Assembly: GCA_018257865.1 (NCBI GenBank)
Contig: JAEUBA010000046.1
Location: 62,001-126,000 of the forward strand
Length of the DNA stretch: 64,000 bases
Origin: Stereocaulon alpinum
Lineage: Eukaryota; Ascomycota; Lecanoromycetes; Lecanorales; Stereocaulaceae
Direction of reading: 5' to 3'
A program made the translations under genes and the position numbers. The notes under the pieces were generated by a model. That model was not told the DNA's origin. It did no database searches and worked only from the letters and a program-made list of their open reading frames with translations. Positions 46,166-57,169 of the stretch are shown here, in pieces (position 1 is the first letter of the stretch; each line of letters begins with the position of its first letter).

Positions 46166-46569
46166 CTAGTACTTGAGGATGATATACCTAGAATGTTGTA
46201 AGCACAAGCTGGTAAAGTCACATAGGACTACTGAGAATGGATATCGCGCGTCGGGCCTTGTGGGACACTTACAGAGCGTGGATGATACCAGGGATGTAGC
46301 CCAATATGGTCAAGAGAATGTTGATGAGGAGGTCGGCATTGCAACCCCGCTCAAGGAAGACACCAAGAGGTGGGAGGAAGATGGCGAGGATGATTTTGCA
46401 GATGTCGCTATTGGATCAGAACGGTCAGCCACATCCTCTATGTCTTGACTAATACGACTTGCAGCGTAGATGTCGGAAACAACACTGCCGACAGGGCCGG
46501 AAACAGCAATGCGCAGTCAGACGAGGCACAGGATACCGGCTTTTGACTTACCTAGCGGTGAATGCCATA
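46166..46569 (-). CDS. PMP3: PMP3 small plasma-membrane proteolipid (UPF0057)
   Basis: Three exons on the minus strand: 46569-46553 (17 nt), 46407-46273, 46187-46166 (22 nt), giving 57 residues, the usual length for the family. Sequence features: SDICKIILAIFLPPLGVFLE, RGCNADLLINILLTILGYIPG and HALYIILKY at the C-terminus, giving two transmembrane helices joined by the conserved loop. Family members sit in the plasma membrane and affect membrane potential and cation tolerance in yeast. Introns are 145 and 85 bp. Too short and too split to be seen as one open frame; recognised from the middle exon. Confidence 0.92.
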
Positions 46570-47098
46570 TTGAAGGTTGTCAAGACTTCTTAGTTGTGAG
46601 GACGTCTTCGCAAAGGTCTATGTAGTTGGGTGTAGAGTTTGGGATGTGGATGTGGAAGGACAGAATTCTGGGACAGTTAATCTTAAATTCGCGCCTTCTT
46701 TAAGAAGCAGTCAAGCTTGCCGGTGAGCACAGCCACATGATATCATTACGCCACAAAGCCTAAAATAAATGTGTTCGCGGACTCGCGTCCGCCGTCGAAC
46801 AATTGCCTAAGTTAATTATCATTTCTTGTAGCGCCAGTGGCAAGATCTAAACCTTCCAATCACTTTTCGCGCCGCTGCAGATCATTTCGTACATCTCCCA
46901 CCGTATACTTAGGCTTGAGCAAGTCGACTATGGATGAGCAGAAAGAAAACCCAGAAATCCTGTGGCTGCGCCAGTACGCAGCGTCATCCATTGCCAACCT
47001 GCTGACGACGAAGCCAAGACGCCAAGCGACATCACTCGTGATCACATTGCGTACATCACAATGCCAAGTCGGAGAAGGCGGGTAGTCGCTGTAGACAT
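46570..47098. other. Intergenic region, promoter of PMP3 and 3' end of gamma-tubulin
   Basis: 529 bp. A plus-strand ATG frame at 46930 (about 51 codons) and an overlapping frame from 46962 can be read, but neither shows a known domain. Confidence 0.45.
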
Positions 47099-48888
47099 TC
47101 AGTTCGCTTCTGCCTTCTCCTTCCCTTTGTCGGGATCCAAATAGCTCTCTGTTTCAGCCTCTTCATATTCTCCGATCAAATCCGTAACAACCGCTCTTGC
47201 TTCGTCAAACTCTCCAAGCCCATCATGGAACGGGGCCTCCTTCTTGTAACCTTCAAGATATGCATTTCGTTTCCTCATCTTATCGTATTGAACCACAATT
47301 CGTTTGAAGAGCGTCGCTACCGATGTATGATTGGCCAACATAAGTCCTGAAACTCGATGTGTGTTTTGCAGGTAGGGCGACTTCTTTGTCAAAGCGACCT
47401 GTATCGAAGCAGGACCCCAAGGGATAAATGTTGCTAGCTGACGTTCGCGGATACGGAGCAATGATTTATGTACCTAGAACCAATATGAGCAACCTGACTT
47501 GGATCCGAGCTACATAATCAGACTCACTTCCGTTGGATCTGCTTCGCCTTGTATGATATTAAGAATGCTAATATAGCAGCTTGTCTTGCTGGGCGTTGTT
47601 GAGACCATGCGATTCTTTGGTTGCAACAACCTCCGCATCACGTCAAGCACGGTCGTCTTTCGTACGGTCTTGGCTTGCTCAACGTTGTCGCTGGTGAAGG
47701 GCGTATAAGAGGTCATTAGGAAATGGCAGCGCGGTATAGGAATGAGAGAAGCGACAATACCAACGAGATCGTTATGCATGTAGCCTGGATATCGGAGGGT
47801 TGTTGTGCTGGCAGACATAACCGTAGAGACCAACTGATTCGTCTGTTGGAAGGAGGGTTCTTGCACGTGGAGTCGATCTGCAGCTATCCTCGACAACGCT
47901 CCATTGTCAAGTACAACCTTTGTCCATTTCAGTATACGGATCCATCATCGTGTCGAGATCAAACTTACCACTGAGTCGGCATTCTGTGTCAGCCGTCGCA
48001 TCGCGAGCAAGCTATTGTAGGGATTCACGACCACATCGCCACCTTGAGTATCCGGAAACACCGAGTATGTCTGTATCAGCTTCTTTGGAAATCGGTCATT
48101 CATCCTCTCGAGGATGTAGCTTCCAAGACCTGAGCCAGTACCACCAGCGATCGAGTGAAGAAGCATGAACCCCTGACCCGTCTCATCAATGTTCATGCTC
48201 GGGTAAGCTTATTCCCGGGTATAGTACCTCTAGTGAGTCACTGCCATCTGCTTCTCGGTCTATCATATCGAACACCTCCTCCTGCACTGTATCACCGGCA
48301 GCATACCCAGCCGCCCAGTTGTTCGCTGCACCACTACCTTGCGATCCAACGAAGAAGTTTTCTGGATTGTATATGTTTTTGTATGGCCCATTTTGAATAC
48401 CATGTATGACCTGGAATTGAGAATAGGCTGTCAGCACAGCATCTGTATTGGTGCAAACGTTTCAGGAGGAAGCTTAACGTACTCTTGGCTCGAGATCTAG
48501 CAGTATTGCTCGAGGTATGTATCGTGTATCGTCACTCTGAAGACATCTGTCAGCTCCCAATAACCCGTGGAACCGTAATTGGGCCCACCTGATAAAAGAA
48601 TACATCCTTTCTATCACCGCCCTCAGTAGCAAAGTCCTCAAGGTTGCCATCCTGGCTGATCCCATGCTCCAGGCATAGCTGCTGCCAAAATTGACTGCCG
48701 ACTATCATAATATAAGCGTAGACTCTTCAATAGCAATGCACCCCCACATCGAGTTGTTTGCGACGCGTCTGTGCAAGGTAACTCACTGCTGTTGCCGCAT
48801 TGGCCAGCTTGTATCGTAATGATCTCCCTAGCGACTGTTCAGTCAGATGAACAGAAGTAAGCGTGCTGCAAGGGCTTTACCTAGGCAT
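47099..48888 (-). CDS. TUB4: Gamma-tubulin
   Basis: Eight exons on the minus strand: 48888-48881 (8 nt), 48827-48787, 48701-48589, 48536-48483, 48410-48228, 48172-47969, 47917-47528, 47473-47099, giving 455 residues. Tubulin hallmarks are present: an N-terminus of [25 protein letters not shown], the gamma-type [11 protein letters not shown], and the GTP-binding [21 protein letters not shown] (GGTGSG loop). [25 protein letters not shown] and [21 protein letters not shown] are gamma-tubulin specific. Gamma-tubulin nucleates microtubules at spindle pole bodies as part of the gamma-tubulin complex. Phases agree at all seven introns. It is divergent from BRR2, 322 bp apart. Confidence 0.94.
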
Positions 48889-49210
48889 TTGATCACCACC
48901 ATCTATCTTACGCGGCGGGGTCTCCGTATCCGCCGTGGGATAATGGTCCGCGAATTGGCAACGGGAAAGTCGCGTTTTGATAGGGCTTAGCCCTAGCACA
49001 AGCGGCATAAAGACTTGGCGTGCAATTCTGGAGGCAATGGACTCATCCTCGCCACAAGGCTCGACAAGGGGACGGTGGTAAGGAACGGTTCTCTCACTCC
49101 TCCAACTGTCGCCTGCCGAGTACGTGAAAGCTTCTTTTGCCCCGTGTCAGAGTTCGGAGAGGCCATAACTTTGCGCATCAGTCGCATCCACACCGTCACA
49201 ACAACCCAAG
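48889..49210. promoter_or_regulatory. Divergent promoter region, gamma-tubulin / BRR2
   Basis: 322 bp separate the two start codons, so the promoters must overlap or be shared. No named element was identified. Confidence 0.5.
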
Positions 49211-52200
49211 ATGGCGGACCCAAACAACATCTCCCAGTACAAGTATGCTGCTATGTCAAATTTGGTCCTACAGCATGATAAGAGATTCTCTACTCGTCGA
49301 AATGATGAGGTCACTGGAGACCCAGAATCTTTAGCAGGGCGCATCAATATTCGGGACATGGGCTCGAGAGACAATCGTGAGACTGCGCCGAAGAAAAATA
49401 AGAAGACTACTGTTCTCAAGGGTGTCGAGCGAGGGAGCATCACGGAAGGCCAGGATGTACTAGAGAGGGAACAGAAGAAAAGGAAGCGTGGGGAGCCTCA
49501 GCAGATGCGCGGGTCCGGCATACTCTCTGCTGCAGACGCACTGGTGGAGGGTCTGAAATACCGGCCAAGAACACCAGCTACTCGACAGACCTACGATCTG
49601 ATTCTTACAACTACTGCGAATAACCTTGGCGATGTACCCCATGAAGTTGTTAGAAGTGCTGCTGACGCGATACTGGAAATCCTAAAGGATGAGAACATGA
49701 AGGATTTCGACAAAAAGAAAGATATTGACGATTTATTGGGCCTAACGATGGGCTCCAAGGAATTTAATGAACTAGTCAATCTTGGCAAGAAAATCACGGA
49801 TTATGAAGGACAAGATGAGGATGTGAATATGGATGACGAGGATACTAGGGAAGACGGCGCTGAGTTGGATGAAAAGCAAGGTGTAGCTGTCGTCTTTGAC
49901 GATGAAGAAGACGACGATGAAGGTGGTGCGCAAACATTTGAGATCAGAGATGAAGACGAGCCATCGTCGGACGAAGAGCCAGAAGATGCTGAAGCGGCAA
50001 ATGGTGAAGTCACTACCAATGGCAAGCAGGCTGAAGATCCCGTAGAGGATACTGGTGAGGGTGATGGAATGGTCATTGATGGTAACACTGATGCCGAAAG
50101 CACGAGGAGGGAGCAAAAACCAGAGAAGAATGTCATTACGGTAAGGGAGATAGACGCATACTGGCTCCAGAGACAGATAGGCGCCATTTATACCGACGCC
50201 CATACCCAGCAATCGAAAACCCAAGAAGGCCTACAATTATTATCCGGAGTCTCGGAGGATGGGGAAGTCAAGCCTTTACGAGAGATTGAGAATGAGTTGA
50301 TGGAGCTGTTTGACTGGGAGCATCACGAGCTCGTTGAGAAGCTCATCATGAACCGTGACAAGATTGTCTGGGTCACTCGGTGGCGAAGGGCTGCAGAGGA
50401 TGAAATTGCTAGAGATGCTCTGGAACGGCAAATGGTAGCTGAAGGTCACCAAAGCATTCTTGATGAACTCGAGGGCAAAGATGACGATGATGCTGAGGGC
50501 ATTTCGAAGCCTAAGAAGAAGATCAAGCTCGATCTCATGGACATTGATCTGCCTAAGGGATCAGCTGACGGTGCAATCGAGAAAAAGGAAGGAGCTTTAG
50601 TACGAGGATTGCAGCCCAAAAGATTAATCAATCTTGAGAACCTTGTCTTCGATCAGGGTAATCATTTGATGACAAATCCAAACGTTAAGCTTCCTCAAGG
50701 CACAACAAAACGGACTTTCAAAGGCTATGAAGAAATCCATGTACCAGCTCCAAAAGCACGCAAGGATGCCGGCGAGCGCAATAATATGTCCACAAGCGAA
50801 CTACCAGAATGGGCGCGACAAGGGTTCGGAACCTCGAAAGAGCTAAATCGCATTCAGACGAAGTGCTTCCCTACCGCCTTTAATGACGACGGCAATATGT
50901 TAATCTGTGCACCTACAGGCTCTGGGAAGACAAACGTTGCAATGCTTGCCATGCTACGTGAGATAGGCAAGCACCGCAATCCGGAGACTGGGGAGATCAT
51001 GCTTGACGACTTTAAAATTGTCTATATCGCCCCACTGAAGGCCCTGGTTCAAGAGCAAGTTGGAAACTTTGGAAAGCGATTGGAACCTTATGGCGTCAGA
51101 GTTTCCGAGCTTACTGGTGACCGACAGCTTACCAAACAGCAAATAGCTGACACACAGATCATTGTCACTACTCCAGAGAAGTGGGATGTTATTACACGTA
51201 AGGCGACCGACATGAGCTACACCAATCTTGTCAGGCTCATTATCATTGATGAAATCCATCTCCTGCATGACGACCGAGGTCCAGTACTTGAAAGTATTGT
51301 CAGCAGGACTATTCGCAAGATCGAGCAAACAGGAGATCCGGTCCGCCTCGTCGGCTTGAGTGCCACGCTCCCTAACTATCGTGATGTTGCGAGCTTTCTA
51401 CGAGTAGATCCCAACAATGGCCTATTCCATTTTGACGGCTCCTATAGACCGTGTCCCTTGCGCCAAGAGTTCGTTGGGGTCACGGACAAGAAGGCTATCA
51501 AGCAGCTTAAGACTATGAATGACGTCTGTTATACTAAAGTCATGGAGCAAGTTGGTCAACATAAGCAACAGCTGCTGATCTTCGTACACTCGAGGAAAGA
51601 AACCGCAAAGACAGCCAAGTACATCAAAGACAAAGCTTTAGAAATGGAGAGCATAGGCCAGATTCTCCGAAGCGATGCGGCAATCCGAGAGATCCTCGAG
51701 GAAGAATCTGCACAAGTTATGGACCGTGATCTGAAGGAGCTGATGCCTTACGGCTTTGGCATACATCACGCCGGTATGAGCCGCTCTGATAGAAGCTCAG
51801 TCGAAGACCTCTTCGCCGATGGCTCGTTGCAAGTCTTAGTATGTACAGCAACGTTGGCGTGGGGTGTCAATCTGCCAGCTCACACCGTTATCATCAAGGG
51901 AACTCAGATCTATTCCCCTGAAAAGGGAAGTTGGGTCGAGCTGAGTCCTCAGGATGTCTTGCAGATGCTTGGTCGTGCTGGCCGACCTCAGTATGATACC
52001 TATGGCGAGGGCATTATTATTACGACACAGAGCGAGATGCAGTACTATCTATCTTTGATGAACCAACAGCTTCCCATTGAAAGTCAATTCATCAGCAAAT
52101 TGGCGGACAACCTGAACGCAGAGATAGTACTTGGCAATGTCCGGAATCGCGATGAGGCCGTGGAGTGGCTTGGCTATACATACCTATTCGTGCGGATGTT

Positions 52201-55200
52201 ACGATCACCAGGCTTGTATAGTGTGGGCGCCGAGTATCAAGACGATAGTGCACTTGAGCAGAAGCGAGTGGATCTCGTTCACTCGGCTGCCACCGTGTTG
52301 GAGAAATCAAGCCTGGTCAAGTACGATAAGAAGTCCGGCAAACTCCAGGCGACGGAGCTTGGACGTATTGCTTCCCACTACTACATTACCCACACTTCAA
52401 TGCTAATGTACAATCATCACATCCAGCCAATGATAACCCCAATTGAGCTTTTCAGAGTCTTTGCTCTGAGCGACGAGTTTAAGTATATCCCAGTTCGTCA
52501 AGACGAAAAGCTTGAGCTAGCGAAACTTCTCGGGAGAGTACCGATACCGGTCAAGGAGAGCATCGAAGAGCCGCAAGCGAAGATCAACGTGCTGCTGCAA
52601 GCTTACATATCGCGACTCAAGCTTGAAGGTCTCGCATTGATGGCCGACTTGGTATACGTGACCCAGTCGGCTGGGCGTATTCTACGTGCTATTTTCGAGA
52701 TCTGCTTGAAGAAAGGGTGGTCTTCTGTTGCGAAAACCGCCCTCGATCTCTGCAAGATGGCCGAAAAGCGAATGTGGCCAACCATGACGCCTCTTCGGCA
52801 ATTTCCAACTTGTCCAAGAGACATCATCCAAAAGGCAGAGAAGATCGACGTCCCATGGTCAGCGTACTTTGATCTCGATCCTCCACGGATGGGAGAGCTG
52901 CTCGGCATGACCAAGTCTGGCAAAATTGTGTGCGGCCTGGTCCAAAAGTTCCCCAGGCTGGAAGTCCAAGCACAAGTGCAGCCGGTCACAAGGTCGATGT
53001 TGCGTGTTGAGCTGACAATAACCCCTAATTTCGAATGGGATGACTCCGTACACGGTCTTGCGGAGACTTTCTGGATTCTAGTTGAGGACTGCGATGGTGA
53101 GGATATACTATTTCACGATCAATTTCTTCTGCGCAAAGACTACGCCACAGTGGAGATGAATGAGCATCTGGTTGAGTTTACTGTTCCAATCACCGAGCCG
53201 ATGCCGCCAAATTACTTCATCACTATCCTTTCTGATAGGTGGCTGCAATCAGAGACGAAGCTTGCTGTGTCTTTTGAGAAACTTGTCCTTCCCGAGAAAT
53301 TCCCAGCACATACACAACTACTTGATTTGCAACCGCTACCTGTGGCTGCCTTGAAGAGGGATGACTTCAAAGGGCTGTTTCCTCAGTGGGAGAGGTTCAA
53401 CAAGATCCAGACTCAAGTTTACAGCTCGCTTTTCACCACGAACGATAACGTCTTCGTTGGAGCTCCTACAGGTACTGGGAAGACCGTCTGTGCTGAATTT
53501 GCCATACTACGCCATTGGTCGTCGCCAACCAAGGGCCGCGCCGTCTATATTGCCCCTTTTCAAGAGCTCGTTAATCAAAGACTAGCAGATTGGTCAGAGC
53601 GACTTAGTAAAATTGCTGGTGGCAAGCAAATCGTCAAGCTCACTGGTGAGACCACAGCCGATCTCAAGATACTTGAGAAGGGCGACCTAATCTTGGCTAC
53701 GCCGACGCAATGGGATGTTTTATCACGGCAGTGGCAACGCCGAAAGAACGTACAAACCGTCCAGCTTTTCATTGCCGACGAGCTTCATATGCTAGGCGGA
53801 CAAGGCGGCTTCATCTACGAAGTCATTGTGTCACGCATGCATTACGTTGCCTTGCAAATGGAGAGCAACATGCGGATAATTGGCCTTAGCGTCTCGCTCT
53901 CCAATGCGCGCGACATTGGTGAATGGATAGGGGCTACGAAGCATACCATTTACAATTTTAGTCCTCATGTGCGACCTGTGCCACTAGAGCTACACATTCA
54001 ATCTTTTACGATACCCCACTTCCCCTCTCTGATGCTTGCCATGGCGAAGCCCACATATGCCGCAATTCTCGGAATGTCTTCAGACAAGCCAGCCATGATC
54101 TTCGTCCCTAGCCGTAAGCAGGTGCGGGCTACTGCTCTTGACTTGCTCGGAGCATGCATAGCCGACGACGAGGACGACAGATTCTTGCACGCTAGCATTG
54201 ACGAAATTGCTCCACTGCTGCAACGGGTCAATGAGATTGCCCTGGCCGACTCAATGTCTCACGGTATAGGATATTTCCATGAAGCACTTAGTACTAACGA
54301 CAAGCGAATCGTCTCCCATCTTTACACGATTGGTGCTCTTCAAGTCATGGTTGCTTCACGAGATGTCTGCTGGGAGATAGACTTCACTGCTCATCTTGTA
54401 ATCGTCATGGGTACTCAATTTTACGAAGGCCGAGAACATCGATATATCGACTACCCAATCAGCGAGGTATTGCAGATGTTTGGCAAGGCCAGCAGACCGC
54501 TCGAGGACAAGACGAGTAAGGGTGTGCTCATGGTGCCGGCCACAAAGCGGGAGTATTACAGAAAGTTCTTGAACGAGGCACTTCCCATCGAGAGCCATCT
54601 GCAGGTTTACATGCATGACGCTTTCGTGTCCGAGATCAGCACCAAGATCATTGCATCGACGCAGGACGCGGTGGACTGGGCTACGTATACGTACTTCTAC
54701 CGGCGATTGCTCGCCAATCCAAGCTACTACGGTCTGACGGACACATCTCATGAGGGCTTGAGTACCCATCTCTCCGAACTCGTCGAGAATACTCTCAAGG
54801 ATCTTTCAGAAGCAAAGATCATTGAGCTAGACGAAGAGGATGACACCGTTACTCCGCTTAACGCAGCCATGATTGCCGCATACTACAATATCTCCTTCAT
54901 CACAATGCAGACATTCCTGCTCTCATTAAGCGGCCGAACGAAGCTCAAGGGCATTCTAGAAATAGTCACCTCCGCCACAGAATTCGAATCAATACAGATA
55001 AGACGACACGAAGACCACATCTTACGTCGCATCTACGATCGAATCCCAGTCAAAATGGCCCAACCAGCGTACGAATCGCCCCACTTCAAAGCCTTCGTCC
55101 TCCTCCAAGCCCACTTCTCCCGAATGCAACTTCCAGCCGACCTCGCAAAAGACCAAGAAATCATCCTCTCCAAAGTCCTTAACCTACTGAGCGGCTGCGT

Positions 55201-55876
55201 CGATGTTCTCTCATCAGATGGCCACCTTAACGCCATGAGCGCGATGGAAATGACTCAAATGGTCGTTCAGGCGACGTGGGATCGCGACAGCCCATTGAAG
55301 CAAATCCCACATTTCTCCCCTGAGGTGATCAAAGCTGCCAATGATTTTGGCGCCAAGGACATTTTTGAATTCATGGAATTGATGCATCCGTCTGAGAATA
55401 AAGATTACGAAAAGATGGTAAAGCGACTCGGTCTGGACAAAAAGCAACTTGCTCAAGCGGCAGCTTTTACAAATGATAAATATCCGAACGTCGAGATCGA
55501 CTTCGAGGTCGAAGATCTGGAGAACATCGCCACCAATTCCGCTGCGTATCTCAAGATCTCAATCACCCGAGACGTCGACGAGGACGAGGAACCAGATACA
55601 ACGGTCCATGCACCCTTCTACCCACAGAAGAAGATGGAAAACTGGTGGCTGGTTGTCGGTGATGAAAGCACAAAGAACCTGCTTGCTATCAAGCGGGTTA
55701 CTATTGGGAAAAAGCTGGAAACGAAACTGGAATTTGTGCCTACGAGGGTAGGGGAGCAGGAATTGACGCTTTTTTTGATGTGTGATAGTTATGTGGGGGT
55801 TGACCAGGATCCGACCTTCAAGATTACGGCGGCGGAGGGGATGGAGGAGGATGAGGAAGAGGACGAAGAGGCATGA
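49211..55876 (+). CDS. BRR2: Pre-mRNA splicing helicase BRR2
   Basis: One open frame of 2221 residues without introns. After an acidic N-terminal region, the first Ski2-like cassette has Walker A APTGSGKTNVA (about residue 568), DEIH (about 680), SATLPNYRDV and the arginine-finger motif GRAGRPQYDTYG (about 921), then a Sec63-like region. The second cassette has APTGTGKTVCAEFA (about 1417) and DELH (about 1522). Its later motifs are altered: SVSLSNARD replaces SAT, and FGKASRP replaces the QxxGRxGR arginine motif. This fits the known arrangement, in which only the first cassette unwinds U4/U6 and the second is regulatory. It acts in the nucleus in the U5 snRNP. The protein ends in an acidic tail. 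The start is the first ATG, and the N-terminal SQYKYAAMSNLVLQ matches the family. Confidence 0.97.
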   Translation: MADPNNISQYKYAAMSNLVLQHDKRFSTRRNDEVTGDPESLAGRINIRDMGSRDNRETAPKKNKKTTVLKGVERGSITEGQDVLEREQKKRKRGEPQQMRGSGILSAADALVEGLKYRPRTPATRQTYDLILTTTANNLGDVPHEVVRSAADAILEILKDENMKDFDKKKDIDDLLGLTMGSKEFNELVNLGKKITDYEGQDEDVNMDDEDTREDGAELDEKQGVAVVFDDEEDDDEGGAQTFEIRDEDEPSSDEEPEDAEAANGEVTTNGKQAEDPVEDTGEGDGMVIDGNTDAESTRREQKPEKNVITVREIDAYWLQRQIGAIYTDAHTQQSKTQEGLQLLSGVSEDGEVKPLREIENELMELFDWEHHELVEKLIMNRDKIVWVTRWRRAAEDEIARDALERQMVAEGHQSILDELEGKDDDDAEGISKPKKKIKLDLMDIDLPKGSADGAIEKKEGALVRGLQPKRLINLENLVFDQGNHLMTNPNVKLPQGTTKRTFKGYEEIHVPAPKARKDAGERNNMSTSELPEWARQGFGTSKELNRIQTKCFPTAFNDDGNMLICAPTGSGKTNVAMLAMLREIGKHRNPETGEIMLDDFKIVYIAPLKALVQEQVGNFGKRLEPYGVRVSELTGDRQLTKQQIADTQIIVTTPEKWDVITRKATDMSYTNLVRLIIIDEIHLLHDDRGPVLESIVSRTIRKIEQTGDPVRLVGLSATLPNYRDVASFLRVDPNNGLFHFDGSYRPCPLRQEFVGVTDKKAIKQLKTMNDVCYTKVMEQVGQHKQQLLIFVHSRKETAKTAKYIKDKALEMESIGQILRSDAAIREILEEESAQVMDRDLKELMPYGFGIHHAGMSRSDRSSVEDLFADGSLQVLVCTATLAWGVNLPAHTVIIKGTQIYSPEKGSWVELSPQDVLQMLGRAGRPQYDTYGEGIIITTQSEMQYYLSLMNQQLPIESQFISKLADNLNAEIVLGNVRNRDEAVEWLGYTYLFVRMLRSPGLYSVGAEYQDDSALEQKRVDLVHSAATVLEKSSLVKYDKKSGKLQATELGRIASHYYITHTSMLMYNHHIQPMITPIELFRVFALSDEFKYIPVRQDEKLELAKLLGRVPIPVKESIEEPQAKINVLLQAYISRLKLEGLALMADLVYVTQSAGRILRAIFEICLKKGWSSVAKTALDLCKMAEKRMWPTMTPLRQFPTCPRDIIQKAEKIDVPWSAYFDLDPPRMGELLGMTKSGKIVCGLVQKFPRLEVQAQVQPVTRSMLRVELTITPNFEWDDSVHGLAETFWILVEDCDGEDILFHDQFLLRKDYATVEMNEHLVEFTVPITEPMPPNYFITILSDRWLQSETKLAVSFEKLVLPEKFPAHTQLLDLQPLPVAALKRDDFKGLFPQWERFNKIQTQVYSSLFTTNDNVFVGAPTGTGKTVCAEFAILRHWSSPTKGRAVYIAPFQELVNQRLADWSERLSKIAGGKQIVKLTGETTADLKILEKGDLILATPTQWDVLSRQWQRRKNVQTVQLFIADELHMLGGQGGFIYEVIVSRMHYVALQMESNMRIIGLSVSLSNARDIGEWIGATKHTIYNFSPHVRPVPLELHIQSFTIPHFPSLMLAMAKPTYAAILGMSSDKPAMIFVPSRKQVRATALDLLGACIADDEDDRFLHASIDEIAPLLQRVNEIALADSMSHGIGYFHEALSTNDKRIVSHLYTIGALQVMVASRDVCWEIDFTAHLVIVMGTQFYEGREHRYIDYPISEVLQMFGKASRPLEDKTSKGVLMVPATKREYYRKFLNEALPIESHLQVYMHDAFVSEISTKIIASTQDAVDWATYTYFYRRLLANPSYYGLTDTSHEGLSTHLSELVENTLKDLSEAKIIELDEEDDTVTPLNAAMIAAYYNISFITMQTFLLSLSGRTKLKGILEIVTSATEFESIQIRRHEDHILRRIYDRIPVKMAQPAYESPHFKAFVLLQAHFSRMQLPADLAKDQEIILSKVLNLLSGCVDVLSSDGHLNAMSAMEMTQMVVQATWDRDSPLKQIPHFSPEVIKAANDFGAKDIFEFMELMHPSENKDYEKMVKRLGLDKKQLAQAAAFTNDKYPNVEIDFEVEDLENIATNSAAYLKISITRDVDEDEEPDTTVHAPFYPQKKMENWWLVVGDESTKNLLAIKRVTIGKKLETKLEFVPTRVGEQELTLFLMCDSYVGVDQDPTFKITAAEGMEEDEEEDEEA

Positions 55877-56239
55877 GAGAGCTTGCGGACCGTGTTTGAT
55901 TAGGGACGCGGATGAATTGTAGATCTAGCAAATGAAAGCCGTCGAAGCAGAGATACCCGAGTTCTACATCTAACAAGCTCTAGCAGATCTGTCTTCACTA
56001 CAACACCATGTGACCTCACACCCTGATCTCCTCCCCACGCCCCAGGTAGAACGCTTAAAATTACCCAAGAGCGGTCAAGAGCCCGAAGCTACGCCGTGGA
56101 TGTTATCTTGTGAGCTTTGTACTCGTCGGCGACTGACTCCAATACGGAGGTCTTTATCGGCTCCCGTGCAGCCCGTACTATTGTAGCACAGCCGTGAAGG
56201 GTAGGTGATTGTTAGCGGTATTGCGAGCCATCATAAGCT
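55877..56239. other. Convergent 3' intergenic region
   Basis: 363 bp between the 3' ends of BRR2 (+) and the G-patch gene (-). Nothing notable seen. Confidence 0.5.
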
Positions 56240-57169
56240 TCAATCATGATCATCCTCGTCCACCCCTGGACAGCCCTCTATGTTCTCATCCTCATACTTA
56301 CACTTACACCAAAAGCAATAGAAGTGCTTCTGCCTCAGATACTCCACCAATCTCCTCAGCTTTTCCTTCCCTTCCAGTGCCATGAACGCATCCAGCTCCT
56401 CATCCTCTTCTTCTACATCCTCCTCCTCCCTTCCGAGCGCCTGTCTATCCTGCTCATCCTCCTCCGCATAGCTCGCATTCTTCGACAGACTCTGGAGTAA
56501 ATCATACCTTGCCCTCCTCTCCTTCTCCTTCTCCTCCCTCTCCGCAACTAAACCCCTCCACAGCACATTTACCTTCCTGACTGGCATCTTCTCTCCTTCT
56601 CCAGGCGCCTCCAACCCTTCCAAAACCCTCATAGCCCCCCAACACAACCCCTCAACCCTTTTCTCTTCCCTCTCCCGTGCAACTCTGTCCCTATAATCCC
56701 CTTCCTCAGCCTTCTGCTTCTTCTCCATACCCTCTAACTTCTCAGCCTCCTCTCTAAACTTTCTCTTCTTCTCATTTTCCATTCCAACACCTCCTCTGTC
56801 TTCCTTCACTACTACCCCCAGTGGCTCCGTCCTTGCATGAGGATTCGTAGAAGCACCGAGAGCGCTGCCGGGTTTGAAACCTAGTTTGGCCATCATTTGG
56901 AAACCTTTAGAGGTAGAAGGGAGAACTGTGGAGAGGGCATTGTCCCTTTCTCGCTCGGCGGCGGCAGCGAGTTCGGCTTTAGATTTAGGGCGTGAACGGG
57001 CTTCGGCTTCGCGTTCTTTGCGGATACGACGGGCGGTGTAGGTTTCTTTCTCGACAGGTTTTGTGGGTTCTGCTATGGTCATTGACATGTAGTCGTCTTC
57101 TTCTTCTTCTTCTTCGTCTGGTGCAGATTTTAGGGCCGAAGGGAGTGGAGGAGTGGCTGTTCTTGCCAT
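56240..57169 (-). CDS. G-patch domain protein, GPATCH11-like
   Basis: A single frame; 309 residues from the ATG at 57169. An acidic poly-Glu patch and DDYMSMTIAEP open the protein. The G-patch follows, with FQMMAKLGFKPGSALG and EPLGVVVKEDRGGVGM (Gly-rich, starting near residue 100). A Lys/Glu-rich coiled-coil-like middle leads to the C-terminal DUF4187-type module with LRRLVEYLRQKHFYCFWCKCKYE and a final GCPG, containing CFWC-type cysteines. This order matches GPATCH11 proteins; G-patches often activate DEAH helicases, so a splicing role is plausible but not shown. The frame continues upstream to 57325; a GTCAGT donor-like and a CTCTCCAG acceptor-like sequence suggest an intron there, which is why I start at 57169. 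Confidence 0.85.
   Translation of the reverse strand: MARTATPPLPSALKSAPDEEEEEEDDYMSMTIAEPTKPVEKETYTARRIRKEREAEARSRPKSKAELAAAAERERDNALSTVLPSTSKGFQMMAKLGFKPGSALGASTNPHARTEPLGVVVKEDRGGVGMENEKKRKFREEAEKLEGMEKKQKAEEGDYRDRVAREREEKRVEGLCWGAMRVLEGLEAPGEGEKMPVRKVNVLWRGLVAEREEKEKERRARYDLLQSLSKNASYAEEDEQDRQALGREEEDVEEEDEELDAFMALEGKEKLRRLVEYLRQKHFYCFWCKCKYEDENIEGCPGVDEDDHD

Noticed and set aside
46930..47144. Two overlapping short plus-strand frames (from 46930 and 46962) downstream of gamma-tubulin
   Set aside because: About 51-60 codons each, no domain I know, and they overlap the gamma-tubulin 3' end. A spliced small gene cannot be excluded, but there is no positive evidence.
53749..54515. Apparent loss of helicase motifs in the second BRR2 cassette
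   Set aside because: Not a defect: the second cassette of BRR2 is known to be catalytically inactive with altered motifs.
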